From DAHUYF01 sp035623985 (GTDB taxonomy: Bacteria > Pseudomonadota > Alphaproteobacteria > ATCC43930 > CGMCC-115725), in assembly GCA_035623985.1 (NCBI GenBank), contig DASPSJ010000094.1, positions 52,124 to 116,123 on the forward strand: a stretch of 64,000 nt of DNA, read 5' to 3'. Both the position numbers and the translations under genes were made by a program. Positions 24,472 to 33,496 of the stretch are shown here, in pieces. Every line of letters starts with the position of its first letter. Positions within the stretch are counted from its first letter, which is position 1. The notes beneath the pieces are model-generated. The model did no database searches and was not told the origin of the DNA. It saw only the letters and a program-made list of their open reading frames with translations.

Positions 24472-25293
24472 ATGTCGCACATCGCAGTGCCGCCGCGGCT
24501 TGTCCGCATCGGTGCGGCTTCCATCGCTGCTTTCCTTGCCGCCCTGTTGGCAGCGGCCGGCGTCGCGCCGGCGCGCGCCGAAACCCTCGAAGCCGCGGCC
24601 GAACGCTACCGCCCCTACATGATCGAGAACGTCGACCGCTCGCTTGCCGGCGCGCGCAAGCTTAGCGATCGCATCGCCGCCGCCGATGTCGCCGGGGCGA
24701 AAAAGGCGTGGATCGACGCGCGCATCGGCTGGGAGCGCGCGGAAGTGTTCACCAGCGCCTTCGTTCCCGATCTCGACCGCGAGATCGACGCCTGGCCGAA
24801 CGCGCTCATGGGCTTTCACGCGATCGAGGCGCGGCTTTTCGGCGCCAATGCCACCGACGTTCGCGACCAGACCGACGCGCTGATCTTTCACCTCGAGGAC
24901 TTGTCGATAAAGGTGCACCTCATCGCGCTGTTGCCCCAGCGCTTGCTCAACGGCACCGCGCGACTTGCCTATGAAGTCGGCGAAAGCAAGGCGGATGGCG
25001 GCGAGTCGCGCTTCAGCGGCACGTCGCTGGACGACATGCGCAACAACGTCGAGGGGATCGATCGGGCTTTCGCGATCATCTTCGCGCCGACGCTGCTCGA
25101 GCGCGACGCGCCGCTCGCGGCTCTCGTGCAGGCGAAGATCGACCGTCTGAAGGCGCTGGTCGAGGTTCCCGATCTGACGCGCCTCGAGCCCGACAAGCTG
25201 CGGGCGGCGAGCGAGGAGCTGGTGTTGGCCCTCCAGACGGCCGCGCCGGCGCTGGGCCTGCGCAGCCCGACGCTGGAGGAGATCGTCGAGTGA
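24472..25293 (+). CDS. Periplasmic imelysin-family (M75/IrpA-like) protein
   Basis: A 273-residue protein with a signal peptide (about residues 1-36, ending APARA). The mature part is an all-helical imelysin domain: AKKAWIDARIGWERAEVF, then DAWPNALMGFHAIEARLFG, which contains the family's GxHxxE motif (GFHAIE), then an ADGGESRFSGTSLDDMRNNVEGI segment. Family members take part in iron uptake or bind haem/iron in the periplasm. They are often encoded with a di-haem cytochrome peroxidase relative, as here (20 bases to the next gene). Peptidase activity in this family is doubtful. Confidence 0.87.
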   Translation: MSHIAVPPRLVRIGAASIAAFLAALLAAAGVAPARAETLEAAAERYRPYMIENVDRSLAGARKLSDRIAAADVAGAKKAWIDARIGWERAEVFTSAFVPDLDREIDAWPNALMGFHAIEARLFGANATDVRDQTDALIFHLEDLSIKVHLIALLPQRLLNGTARLAYEVGESKADGGESRFSGTSLDDMRNNVEGIDRAFAIIFAPTLLERDAPLAALVQAKIDRLKALVEVPDLTRLEPDKLRAASEELVLALQTAAPALGLRSPTLEEIVE

Positions 25294-25312
25294 TCGGGCC
25301 GAAGGGGGCGCG

Positions 25313-26704
25313 ATGACCGGGCGGCTCCCGCCGCGGCCGGTCGCCGCCGCGGCCGCCGCCTGGCTGGTGCTCCTGGCCTCGGCGCCGATGGCCGCGTCCT
25401 TTCCCGTGCATGGCCGTCAGACGGTGCTCCCCGCCGGCACGGAGCTTGACGAGGACGCGCTCGATCAGCCGCGCGAGATCTTCCGCTCGGAGGCCGCGGG
25501 CGGCGTCAAATCCTATCTCGTGCGGCTCGGCGACATGGCGTTCAATGCGCCGTCGCTTCTTGGCGACGTCGCGCGCCGCGCCGGCATGAGCTGCAACACC
25601 TGCCACAACAACGGCGCCGGCAACGAGCGACTCTATATACCGGGCCTGTCGACGCGCCCCGGCAATTTCGATACCACCGGCGCGCTGTTCAACCCCCGGG
25701 CCGATAACGGCGTGCTCGATCCCGTCACGCCGCCCAGCCTGCGCGGCGCGCGCCTGCTCGCGCCCTACGGCCATGACGGGCGCACCGCGTCGTTGCGCGA
25801 CTTCGTGCGCAACGTCATCGTCGGCGAGTTCGCCGGTCCCGAGCCCGCGCCCGCCATCCTCGACGCGCTGGTCGCCTATATCCAGGACATCGACTTCCTG
25901 CCCAATCCGCGCCTGGCGCCGGGCGGCAGGCTCGCCGCCGGCGCCGGCGAGGCCGAGCGGCGCGGCGAGGCGTTGTTCTCGAAGCCGTTTCCGCACGACC
26001 CCGGCCTGAGTTGCGCCGCCTGTCACGTGCCCTCCGCGGCCTTCGTCGACCATCGCCAGCACGACGTCGGCTCCGGCGGCCTCTACAAGACGCCGACCCT
26101 GCTCAACGCCGATTTCAACGCGCCCTATTTTCACGATGGGCGCTACGACGGCTACGCGCAGGTGGTGGCGCATTTCGATCGCGTCTTCGATCTCGGCCTC
26201 GCGCCGCGCGATCGCCAGGATCTCGCCGCCTATCTCGCCGCCGTCGGCGACGGCGTCCGGCCCTATGAGCGCGACGGCGTCAACGCCCGCCTCCGGGAGC
26301 TCAACGATTTCGCCAGCGTGCTGGACACGGCGATCGCCGCGGGCGACGGCGCGGTCGTCGACTTGGCGGTGGAAACCGTCGGCGGCGACCTGCGCGAGCT
26401 CACCGAGGCGTTCCCCGACCGCAGGGACACCACCGTCACCGGCGGCGAGGAGGAGCGCGCGCTGGCGCGCGCCGCGCTCAAGGAGCTCGTGCTGATTCTA
26501 CGCCGCGTCGACGCCGCGGCCGCCGCCGGACAATTCGACGCCGCCGCCGCCGAGTATGCGAACTACCGCAGATTGATGGCCGCCGCGGTGCCGAAGCTGC
26601 TCCACGCGGCGGAGCCGTGGTCGCTGTTCAATCCCGCCATCCACGACGCCCATTACGGCACGCTGCGCCAGATGCTGCAGGCCGCGGAAAAACCGTCGCG
26701 CTGA
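25313..26704 (+). CDS. Di-haem cytochrome c peroxidase/MauG-like protein
   Basis: A 463-residue exported protein (signal peptide ending near residue 27) with two haem c attachment motifs, CNTCH in MSCNTCHNN and CAACH in LSCAACHVP. Typical CCP/MauG segments surround them (LLAPYGHDGRTASLRDFV, and YKTPTLLNADFNAPYFHDGRYDGYAQVVAHF). An extra C-terminal helical portion (about 340-463) is not part of the usual two-domain core. It is co-transcribed with the imelysin gene. Peroxide reduction or oxidation of a partner protein or metal is likely; iron handling is inferred from the partner. Confidence 0.88.
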   Translation: MTGRLPPRPVAAAAAAWLVLLASAPMAASFPVHGRQTVLPAGTELDEDALDQPREIFRSEAAGGVKSYLVRLGDMAFNAPSLLGDVARRAGMSCNTCHNNGAGNERLYIPGLSTRPGNFDTTGALFNPRADNGVLDPVTPPSLRGARLLAPYGHDGRTASLRDFVRNVIVGEFAGPEPAPAILDALVAYIQDIDFLPNPRLAPGGRLAAGAGEAERRGEALFSKPFPHDPGLSCAACHVPSAAFVDHRQHDVGSGGLYKTPTLLNADFNAPYFHDGRYDGYAQVVAHFDRVFDLGLAPRDRQDLAAYLAAVGDGVRPYERDGVNARLRELNDFASVLDTAIAAGDGAVVDLAVETVGGDLRELTEAFPDRRDTTVTGGEEERALARAALKELVLILRRVDAAAAAGQFDAAAAEYANYRRLMAAAVPKLLHAAEPWSLFNPAIHDAHYGTLRQMLQAAEKPSR

Positions 26705-26830
26705 GCGGCGGCGCCGAGTCCCTGTGGGCAGGCGCGAAAGTGAAACGTCGCCATCACGCCAGCGTCACCGTCGGTTGATACGGTTCGCCGCGTTCTTCTG
26801 GGATTTCCACGCTTTCGCTTTGGAGGAAAA

Positions 26831-28810
26831 ATGCGACCGAACCTTCTCAATCGGAGAAGACGGCGGCTGAAGGCCGCCATCTGCGCGTCGGTGACCGCCT
26901 TGTCCGCTCTCGGCTATGTCGCCGCCGGCCACGGCGCCGGCGGCGACAACAGCGCGGTGACGGAAACGCCGATCAAGCACGTCATCATCCTGATCGGCGA
27001 GAATCGCGGACTCGACCACACCTTCGGCGTCTACAAGCCGAAGGGCGGGGGGCAGACGATCTCGAACATACTGTCCAAGGGGATCGTCAACGAGGACGGC
27101 ACGCCCGGGCCGAACTTCGCCTTGGCGCAGCAATACGCCGTGACGCCGCAGGGGCTTTACTACATCGGCGCTCCGGGCGGCGCGAAGACGCCGTACAACA
27201 CCACGACCAATCTGATGCCTCAGCCGAACACCAACGGCGCGCCGGAGTTTCAAAGCACCGGCACGCCGCCGTTTCCCACCATTGCCGAGGCGGCGCTCGA
27301 GCCGGATATCGAGCCGGCGGAGGACGTGCTGCTGACCACCGGCGCCACCGGGCTGCCGACGGGCGTGCTGGACACCCGCGTTCCCGGCGCCGGCACGCTG
27401 CCTGCCGGGCCTTTCATGCTGCTCGGTCCCAAAATCACCGATGACGACTACACCGGCGACATGACCCATCGCTTCTACCAGGCCTGGCAGCAATCGGATT
27501 GCAGTCTCGCCAACGCGACCAGGGCCAATCCCACCGGCTGCCTCAACGACCTCTTCCCCTTCGTCATGGCGACCTACTCGGCGACGAACAAGAGCGAAGG
27601 CAACGAGATGGGCTTCTATAATGCGGAAGAGGAGGAGGCTTCGCTGCTGAAGACGCTGGCGGACCGCTTCACCTTGAGCGACAATTTCCATCAATCCTTC
27701 CAAGGTGGCACCGGCGCCAACCACTTCATGTTCGGCACCGGCGACGCCGGCTTCTGGAGCGACGGCAACGGCAATCCCGCCACGCCGCCCTCCAACATCG
27801 CCAATCCGAATCCGAAGGGCGGCACGATCAACCAGTACATTGCCGACAACAACTTCAGCAACTGCTCGGACGTCACCCAGCCCGGCGTCCTTCCGATCGT
27901 GAGCTACATCGAAAGCCTGCCTTACGGCGCCGAGCCGAACTGCGCCGAAGATCACTACTACATGCTCGACAACACCAATCCGGGCTTCCTGCCGAACGGC
28001 ACGGTGGTCCCGGCGGTGCAGGGAGCGCTGCCGCCTTCGCCGGTGAAGACGATCGGCGACGCGCTTCTCGCCAAGAACATCTCCTGGGCCTATTTCGGCG
28101 GATCGTTCAACGACGCCGTGATCCTCTCGAACGAGGCGGTCGCGGCGAACCCGGCGAATCCGAACCTCGCCGCGGCGGCGCTCGCCGATCCCGCGCATGC
28201 GCTCGGCACGGCCTATTGCCAGATCTGCAATCCCTTCCAGTACGCGACCTCGATCATGAGCAATGCCGCGATCCGCACCGCCCATCTCAAGGACACCACC
28301 GACCTCATCGCCGACATCAAGAACGATACCCTGCCGGCGGTCTCCGTCGGCAAGCCGGACGGCTTGCTCGACGGCCACCCGCAGAGCTCCAAGATCGATC
28401 TCTTCGAGGGCTACGTGCAGAACATCCTCGACGCGCTCGAGGCCAATCCGCGGCTCAAGGCGCAGACGGCGGTGTTCATCACCTGGGACGAGGCCGGCGG
28501 CTACTGGGATTCGGGCTTCATCCAGCCGTTCGACTTCTTCGGCGACGGGCCGCGCATCCCGCTGCTGATTCTCTCGCCCTATACGACCGGCGGGAAGGTC
28601 CATCACAGCTATGGCGATCACGTGTCGCTGCTGAAATTCATCGAGCGCAACTGGCACCTCTCGCCGCTCACCGATCGCAGCCGCGACAATCTGCCGAACC
28701 CGAAGCCGAGGCCGGGCGATCCCTATGTTCCCGCCAACATGCCGGCGCTCTCCGACCTCTTCGACGCCTTCGACTTCGCCTCCTTCAACAACCAGCCCTA
28801 TCTGGAATGA
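26831..28810 (+). CDS. Secreted phosphoesterase (phospholipase C/acid phosphatase family), copy 2
   Basis: A 659-residue protein with a basic N-terminus and hydrophobic segment (about residues 15-40, SVTALSALGYVAAGHGAGG), followed by IKHVIILIGENRGLDHTFGVY. This matches the ENxSxDHxFG start of PF04185 enzymes. TLSDNFHQSFQGGTGANHFM, FITWDEAGGYWDSGF and RIPLLILSPYTTGGKVHHSYGDH are further conserved segments. It is a diverged paralogue of the enzyme at 22.3-24.1 kb on the other strand; the two flank the imelysin/cytochrome pair. GGAGGAAAA precedes the ATG, and a strong terminator follows. Confidence 0.9.
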   Translation: MRPNLLNRRRRRLKAAICASVTALSALGYVAAGHGAGGDNSAVTETPIKHVIILIGENRGLDHTFGVYKPKGGGQTISNILSKGIVNEDGTPGPNFALAQQYAVTPQGLYYIGAPGGAKTPYNTTTNLMPQPNTNGAPEFQSTGTPPFPTIAEAALEPDIEPAEDVLLTTGATGLPTGVLDTRVPGAGTLPAGPFMLLGPKITDDDYTGDMTHRFYQAWQQSDCSLANATRANPTGCLNDLFPFVMATYSATNKSEGNEMGFYNAEEEEASLLKTLADRFTLSDNFHQSFQGGTGANHFMFGTGDAGFWSDGNGNPATPPSNIANPNPKGGTINQYIADNNFSNCSDVTQPGVLPIVSYIESLPYGAEPNCAEDHYYMLDNTNPGFLPNGTVVPAVQGALPPSPVKTIGDALLAKNISWAYFGGSFNDAVILSNEAVAANPANPNLAAAALADPAHALGTAYCQICNPFQYATSIMSNAAIRTAHLKDTTDLIADIKNDTLPAVSVGKPDGLLDGHPQSSKIDLFEGYVQNILDALEANPRLKAQTAVFITWDEAGGYWDSGFIQPFDFFGDGPRIPLLILSPYTTGGKVHHSYGDHVSLLKFIERNWHLSPLTDRSRDNLPNPKPRPGDPYVPANMPALSDLFDAFDFASFNNQPYLE

Positions 28811-28840
28811 CTGTGCCGACGATCCGAGTAAGGTGAGACC

Positions 28841-28883
28841 GGCGCCGGCCGGGCTCGTGGGCCCGGCCGGCGCCGCTTTTTTT
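28841..28883 (+). terminator. Intrinsic terminator after the second phosphoesterase gene
   Basis: GGCGCCGGCCGGG (28841-28853) pairs perfectly with CCCGGCCGGCGCC (28862-28874) over an eight-base loop, followed by GC and seven T residues (28877-28883). It lies 30 bases beyond the stop codon. This is a classic rho-independent terminator and the clearest one in the window. Confidence 0.88.
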
Positions 28884-28903
28884 CGGCAGGCCGGAACGCG
28901 AAG

Positions 28904-29554
28904 ATGAAGGACTCGATGATCGCTCCTGTGTTCGCGCTGGGCGTTCTCGGCGCCTTGGCGCTTGCCGGCGGCTCGGCCTCGGCGCAGCAATTCTCCGCCG
29001 ATTTCGTCGCGACCGCCGCCGGCGCCAAGGGGAGGCTCTACGTCGCGAACGGCAAAGTGCGCATCGAGACGCCGGATTTTCCCGATGGTTTCTTCCTCGT
29101 CGACGGCGATGCCGGATCCGCCTGGTTCGTCCGGCCGGCGCGGCGGGTCTTCATGGAGGCGCGGCAATCAACCCGGCTCACCCGGCTCCTGGTGCCGCTC
29201 GATCCCGACGATCCCTGCGGGCAATGGCAGGCGATGGCCGAGCGCGCCGGCGCGACCGCCCCGGGCGAGCGCTGGCGCTGCGACCGGCTCGGCGGCGAGA
29301 GTGTCGACGGCCGCGAGACAGTGAAATACCGGGCGCTCTCGCCTCGGCGGCGCTTGCACGAAGCCTGGATCGCGCCCACTTTGCGTTTTGCGGTGCGGCT
29401 TGAGACCGAGGACGGCGCGGTCGTCGCGCTGGAGAACATCGAGGAAGGCCCGCAGCCGCCGGACCTCTTCGCGATTCCCGCCGGCTATCGCAAATTCGAT
29501 CCGCAGGCTCTCATCGACCGCATCAAGCAAAGCGACGTCTGGGTTGAGCCCTAG
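28904..29554 (+). CDS. Secreted hypothetical protein, possibly LolA/DUF4412-like fold
   Basis: A 216-residue protein with a signal peptide ending around residue 28 (GGSASA/QQ). The mature part reads as a one-domain beta protein: FSADFVATAAGAKGRLYVANGKVRIETPDF, then PARRVFMEARQS, WRCDRLGGESVDGRETVKY, and a final IPAGYRKFDPQALIDRIK. The ESVDGRET-KY and IPAGYRK segments recall DUF4412/LolA-like envelope proteins. No catalytic motif is seen. Its stop codon (29552-29554) lies inside the first unit of the repeat array. Confidence 0.75.
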   Translation: MKDSMIAPVFALGVLGALALAGGSASAQQFSADFVATAAGAKGRLYVANGKVRIETPDFPDGFFLVDGDAGSAWFVRPARRVFMEARQSTRLTRLLVPLDPDDPCGQWQAMAERAGATAPGERWRCDRLGGESVDGRETVKYRALSPRRRLHEAWIAPTLRFAVRLETEDGAVVALENIEEGPQPPDLFAIPAGYRKFDPQALIDRIKQSDVWVEP

Positions 29555-29974
29555 GCAAAACGCCCGCAGGGCGTTTTGTCCGCGGCGGCGCCAGCGGTTG
29601 CGTAAGCAACCGCGAGAGCCCTAGGCAAAACGCCCGCAGGGCGTTTTGTCCGCGGCGGCGTCAGCGGTTGCGTAAGCAACCGCGAGAGCCGCTCGTCTCA
29701 AGTACAAGCACTATCCGCGTCGACGTCAGCGCTTGCGCAAGCAACCGCGAGAGCCCTAAGCAAAACGCCCGCAGGGCGTTTTGTCCGCTGCGGCGTCAGC
29801 GGTTGCGTAAGCAACCGCGAAAGCCGCTCGTCTCAAGCACGAGCACTGTCCGCTGCGGCGTCAGCGGTTGCGCAAGCAACCGCGAGAGCCGCTCGTCTCA
29901 AGCACAAGCACTGTCCGCATCGGCGCCAGCGCTTGCGCAAGCAACCGCGAAGCCGCTCGTCTTAGGCACAAGCG
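29549..29974. repeat. Tandem array of about six hairpin-bearing 65-70 bp units
   Basis: Six units end in the same block, (C/G)CAGCG(G/C)TTGCG(T/C)AAGC followed by AACCGCGAGAG. Units 1, 2 and 4 are about 70 bases and open with a hairpin CAAAACGCCC-GCA-GGGCGTTTTG (first copy 29556-29578). Units 3, 5 and 6 are about 65 bases and open with CCGCTCGTCTCAAG(C/T)AC(A/G)AGCACT instead. A partial seventh copy (CCGCTCGTCTTAGG) runs into the end of the next gene. Every unit also holds the hairpin GCGGTTGC-GTAA-GCAACCGC. The mixing of two front modules with one constant back module suggests recombination or REP-type amplification. It has no distinct spacers, so it is not CRISPR. Confidence 0.9.
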
Positions 29975-30700
29975 CTATCGCTCCTCCGGCCCGAGCGCAA
30001 AGCGCCGCGCCAGCAGAAAAGGCGCGCCGGGCTCCGGCTCGATAAAGAGCGCGATCTCCGCGATCGCGGGCGGCGCCGCGATCGCCGGGGCGAAGAGCGC
30101 GGCAAGCGGCGGCTCCAGCCGCGCCGCCACGGCGTCGTCCAGCGGCCCGGTCAAGGTGACGTGGAAGCGGAACTCCTCCATCACATAGGGATAGCCCCAG
30201 CGCGCGACGTTCGCCTGCTGCGCCGGCGTCAGCCGCGCGGCGCGGCGGCGCGCCAGCTCCGCCGCGTCGGCCGGCGCGCGGAAGCCGTCGAAGGCTTCGA
30301 CCGCGGCGGCGGCAAGCGCGTCGATCGCGGCCTCGCGCGCGCGAGGGGCGAGGGCGATGAACCTGCCGATCCGCTTCAGCCGCAGCGCCGGCAGCGCCAC
30401 GGGCGATCGCTGCGCGGCAAAGCGCGCCAGCGCCGCTTCGAGTTCGGCCGCGCTTCGTCCTTGGGCGAGGCGGAAGGGCGGCTTCAGCGTCGCATGCAGG
30501 CCGTAGCGCCGCGGCTCCGCGGTGATCGCCGCGAGCGCTTCCTCGCTGAAGCCGTCGATCGCCGGCCGGTCGAGTCGCCGGTCCGTCGCCGCGTCGCGGC
30601 CGAGCCACGCCGCGCCCAAATGCGATAGCGTGCAATCGCCGGGCGGCGCCCAATAGATCGCATAGCGCGCGGCGCTGTCGCTTCGGGGCGCGGTGATCAT
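29975..30700 (-). CDS. DUF1045 phosphonate-metabolism protein (2H phosphoesterase-like)
   Basis: A 241-residue protein starting MITAPRSDSAARYAIYWAPPGD; the opening RYAIYWAPP is characteristic of DUF1045 (TIGR03223). The two catalytic motifs of the 2H phosphodiesterase fold are present as HATLKPPF and HVTLTGPL. Family members are encoded within or beside C-P lyase operons and may process a cyclic phosphate intermediate or regulate the pathway; direct evidence for a reaction is limited. It diverges from phnD across a 230-base region containing a candidate PhnF operator. No phnN or phnP gene is seen in the window, so this protein might cover a missing step. Confidence 0.85.
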   Translation of the reverse strand: MITAPRSDSAARYAIYWAPPGDCTLSHLGAAWLGRDAATDRRLDRPAIDGFSEEALAAITAEPRRYGLHATLKPPFRLAQGRSAAELEAALARFAAQRSPVALPALRLKRIGRFIALAPRAREAAIDALAAAAVEAFDGFRAPADAAELARRRAARLTPAQQANVARWGYPYVMEEFRFHVTLTGPLDDAVAARLEPPLAALFAPAIAAPPAIAEIALFIEPEPGAPFLLARRFALGPEER

Positions 30701-30786
30701 GGATGCCAGGAGCCTGTCGAAGACATGCCGTCGCGGCGGAGAGAGGCGAGCTTAACGATCTCCGCGGCGGCGGCAAGCAGGCCGCG

Positions 30787-30797
30787 AGTCGTCTAGA
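30787..30797. promoter_or_regulatory. Candidate PhnF operator upstream of phnD
   Basis: AGTCGTCTAGA (30787-30797), extending into the 8-base palindrome GTCTAGAC (30791-30798), lies between the divergent DUF1045 and phnD genes. The same 11 bases occur, inverted, just upstream of phnG at 34431-34441. Sharing between the two phn promoters and the presence of a phnF regulator gene support an operator role. A single Pho-like CTGTCAC also occurs between here and phnD. Confidence 0.45.
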
Positions 30798-30930
30798 CCT
30801 CTCGATGATTTGTCGCTCGGGGAAATAAATCTGTCACAGGAAGCGTGTAAGACTCTTTACGCGCACGCGGGCTGCGTGCGAGCAGCGGCAATCGACGGCA
30901 TCGCTCTTGGAACAGCGGGGGGAGAGCGCG

Positions 30931-31836
30931 ATGAAACGGCATCGGCTGTGCGGCGGCGCGACGGCTGCCGCGATGGCGGCGCTTTTGGCTGGCGCCCCGG
31001 CTGCGGTGGCCGCCGCCGATTGTCCCAACAACGGCACGGTGCGTTTCGGCGTCGAACCCTACGATACCGCGCAGAAGCTGGTGCCGATCTATCAACATCT
31101 CGGCCAATTGATCGGCGAGAAGCTCGGTTGCGATGTGCAGATCTTCGTCACCACCAGCTACAACGCCGAGATCGAGGCGATGCGCAACGGCAAGCTCGAA
31201 GCCGGCGAATTCGGGCCGCTCGGCTATGTGCTGGCGCATCAGGTGGCCAAGGCGGAGGCGGTGGCGACCTATGCCGCGGCCGATGGCACGCCCGACAATT
31301 ACTGGGCGAGCCTCGTCACCTGGCCCGGCTCGGGCATCAAGACCGTGGCCGATATTCGCGGCCATTCCTTTGCCTTCTCCGATCCCGTTTCGACCTCGGG
31401 GCATCTCTTCCCCGCCTATGGGCTGCGCAAGGCCGGTCTCGATCCCGACAAGGACATCCGCGCCATCTATGCCGGCAGCCACGCCTCTTCCTTCGAGGCG
31501 CTCTACAACCACAAGGTCGATGCCGGCGAGTTCAACAGCCTACAGCTCGAATCGGCCACGCAGCGCGGCCATTACAAGGATGGCGACCTGATCTTCCTGT
31601 GGAAGTCGGATCCGATCCCGCTCGATCCGATCACCGTGCGCGGCGACCTCCTGCCGGCCTTCAAGGCGCGTTTCGCCGCGACGCTGCTGGCCGTCGACCT
31701 CTCCGTCCTGTCCGAGGCCGACCGCAAGGCCATGGGCGCGCGCGGCATCAAGATGGTGGCGCAGTCCGACGCCGCCTATGACGGCATCCGCGACCTCGTC
31801 AAGACGCTCAACATCGACCTCGAGAAGCTGAATTGA
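30931..31836 (+). CDS. phnD: Phosphonate ABC transporter periplasmic binding protein PhnD
   Basis: A 301-residue exported protein from ATG 30931 (GGGGGAGAGCG upstream). A signal peptide runs to about residue 28. The mature part has the phosphonate-binding family signatures: VRFGVEPYDTAQKLVPIYQHL, VTTSYNAEIEAMRNGKLEAGEFGPLGYVLA and FAFSDPVSTSGHLFPAYGLRKAG. It captures phosphonates or phosphate esters in the periplasm for PhnCE. Its stop overlaps the region before phnC, starting the phnDCE operon. Confidence 0.93.
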   Translation: MKRHRLCGGATAAAMAALLAGAPAAVAAADCPNNGTVRFGVEPYDTAQKLVPIYQHLGQLIGEKLGCDVQIFVTTSYNAEIEAMRNGKLEAGEFGPLGYVLAHQVAKAEAVATYAAADGTPDNYWASLVTWPGSGIKTVADIRGHSFAFSDPVSTSGHLFPAYGLRKAGLDPDKDIRAIYAGSHASSFEALYNHKVDAGEFNSLQLESATQRGHYKDGDLIFLWKSDPIPLDPITVRGDLLPAFKARFAATLLAVDLSVLSEADRKAMGARGIKMVAQSDAAYDGIRDLVKTLNIDLEKLN

Positions 31837-31862
31837 TGCATCCCGTGCGCAGGGGGACGGCG

Positions 31863-32606
31863 ATGCTGGAGGTTCGCGGCCTCTCGCTGCGCTATCCCAA
31901 CGGCAAGCAGGCGCTCACCGATTTCTCCCTCGCGGTGGCCGCCGGCGAATTGGTGATCGTGCTCGGCGGCAACGGCAGCGGCAAGACGACGCTGCTGCGC
32001 TGCATCGCGCGCGCGCTCGTGCCTGGCGCGGGCACGATTCGGGTCAACGGCACCGATCTGACGCGGCTTGCCGGCGACCGGCTGCGCCGCGCCCGGCTCG
32101 AGTTGGCGATGATCTCGCAGCAGGCGGCGCTGGTGCGCCGGCGCAGCGTGCTGGCCAATGTCGCCAGCGGCGCGCTTGGTCGCCATGGCGGGATCTGGAC
32201 GACGCTCGGCGGATTGCCGAACGCCGAGCTTGCCGCGGCCCACCTTCATCTCGACGAGGTGGGCCTGGCGCCTCTCGCCGCGCAGCGCGCCGGCACGCTG
32301 TCGGGCGGGCAGGCGCAGCGCGTGGCGATCGCCCGCGCGCTGGCGCAGCGGCCGCGCGTGCTGCTGGCCGACGAGCCGGTCGCCAGCCTCGATCCCGAAG
32401 CGGCGGAGGACATCATGCGCCTGCTGCGCCGGCTTGCCGCCGAGGAGAATCTCGCCGTGCTCTGCGTGCTGCATCAGGTCGAGCTCGCTTATGCCTATGC
32501 CGATCGGGTGGTCGGCATTCGCGACGGCAGCGTCGCCTTCGACTTGCCGCGCGCCGACCTGTCGCGCGAGGCGGTGCGCCAGCTCTATCTCAGCGAGGCG
32601 GCGTGA
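31863..32606 (+). CDS. phnC: Phosphonate ABC transporter ATPase PhnC
   Basis: A 247-residue ATPase from ATG 31863 (AGGGGGAC upstream). ATG 31836, overlapping the phnD stop, would add nine residues. Walker A is GGNGSGKTT, the signature is LSGGQAQRVAIARAL, Walker B is VLLADEPVASLDP, and the switch His is in VLHQVELA. Similarity to PhnC covers the whole length. Its stop overlaps the phnE start by four bases. Confidence 0.93.
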   Translation: MLEVRGLSLRYPNGKQALTDFSLAVAAGELVIVLGGNGSGKTTLLRCIARALVPGAGTIRVNGTDLTRLAGDRLRRARLELAMISQQAALVRRRSVLANVASGALGRHGGIWTTLGGLPNAELAAAHLHLDEVGLAPLAAQRAGTLSGGQAQRVAIARALAQRPRVLLADEPVASLDPEAAEDIMRLLRRLAAEENLAVLCVLHQVELAYAYADRVVGIRDGSVAFDLPRADLSREAVRQLYLSEAA

Positions 32607-33424
32607 CCGACCGTGTGGCCGGCGGGCAGGGGCGCCATGTCGGCCCTGCCCGCGGCTGGGCCGGCCCGCTCGGCCATGCCGTGCACATCGTCGCGGCGCT
32701 GGCGGGGCTGCTGATCGTCATCCAGTCGCTCATCGTGGTCCAGGCGCGGCCGCAGGATCTCGTGACCGGCATCCACGGCATGGCCGACATCCTGCGTCGC
32801 GCCATGCCGCCCGATTTCACCCAGCTTGACAAGGAGCTGTGGCCGGCGCTGGAGACCGTTGACATCGCCATTTTCGGCACGCTCGCCGGCGTGATGATGG
32901 CGCTGCCGCTCGCCGTGCTTGCCGCCGCCAATGTCACGCCCTCGCGCCCGCTCTATTACGCCGCGCGCGGCATCATCGGCTTTACCCGCGCCGTGCCGGA
33001 CCTGGTCTGGGCGCTCTTCTTCGTCACCGCCGTTGGGCTCGGCCCCTTTCCCGGCGGGCTCGCGCTCGCGGTGCACTCGATCGGGATGCTGGGACGGCTC
33101 TTCGCCGAGACGATCGAGCATATGGACATGGCGCCGATCGACGCGCTGGCGCTGACCGGCGCCCGGCGGTTGCAGATCTTCACTCACGGCGTCGTGCCGT
33201 CGGTCCTGCCGGCGCTGCTCGGCATCGGCCTCTACCGGCTCGACGAGAACATCCGCGCGTCGCTCGTGCTGGGCTTCGTCGGCGCCGGCGGCATCGGCTT
33301 TCAGCTCCTGACCGCGATGAACCTGTTCCAATACCGCGAGGTGTCGCTGCTGTTGATCGTCATCTTTGTCATCGTGCTGATCGCCGAGCGGCTGTCGGCC
33401 ATGCTGCGGGAGAAGCTGGCGTGA
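32603..33424 (+). CDS. phnE: Phosphonate ABC transporter permease PhnE
   Basis: A 273-residue inner-membrane protein with five or six spans (clear ones near residues 27-47, 90-113, 130-150, 195-212 and 240-262). The permease EAA-loop region is IDALALTGARRLQIFTHGVVPSVLPALLG, which contacts PhnC. FVGAGGIGFQLLTAMNLFQY near the end is typical of PhnE. It completes the uptake system. The 200 bases after it hold no gene. Confidence 0.93.
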   Translation: MTDRVAGGQGRHVGPARGWAGPLGHAVHIVAALAGLLIVIQSLIVVQARPQDLVTGIHGMADILRRAMPPDFTQLDKELWPALETVDIAIFGTLAGVMMALPLAVLAAANVTPSRPLYYAARGIIGFTRAVPDLVWALFFVTAVGLGPFPGGLALAVHSIGMLGRLFAETIEHMDMAPIDALALTGARRLQIFTHGVVPSVLPALLGIGLYRLDENIRASLVLGFVGAGGIGFQLLTAMNLFQYREVSLLLIVIFVIVLIAERLSAMLREKLA

Positions 33425-33496
33425 GGCCGAGCCCTCCCGCCCGAGGCCGCCGCCTCGGGAGCGCGCCATGGAGGTTGAGCCGCGACGCCGATCAAC

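Noticed and set aside
26765..29167. 800-codon - strand frame opposite the second phosphoesterase
   Set aside because: Shadow of the real + strand gene; crosses the clear terminator at 28841-28883 and two gene boundaries.
29549..29974. CRISPR array
   Set aside because: Units are near-identical along their full length with no variable spacers, contain hairpins and show two alternating modules; no cas gene is present.
29668..30045. Short open frames through the tandem repeats
   Set aside because: They only translate repeat units (repeated RKQPRE-type peptides) and lack a ribosome site.
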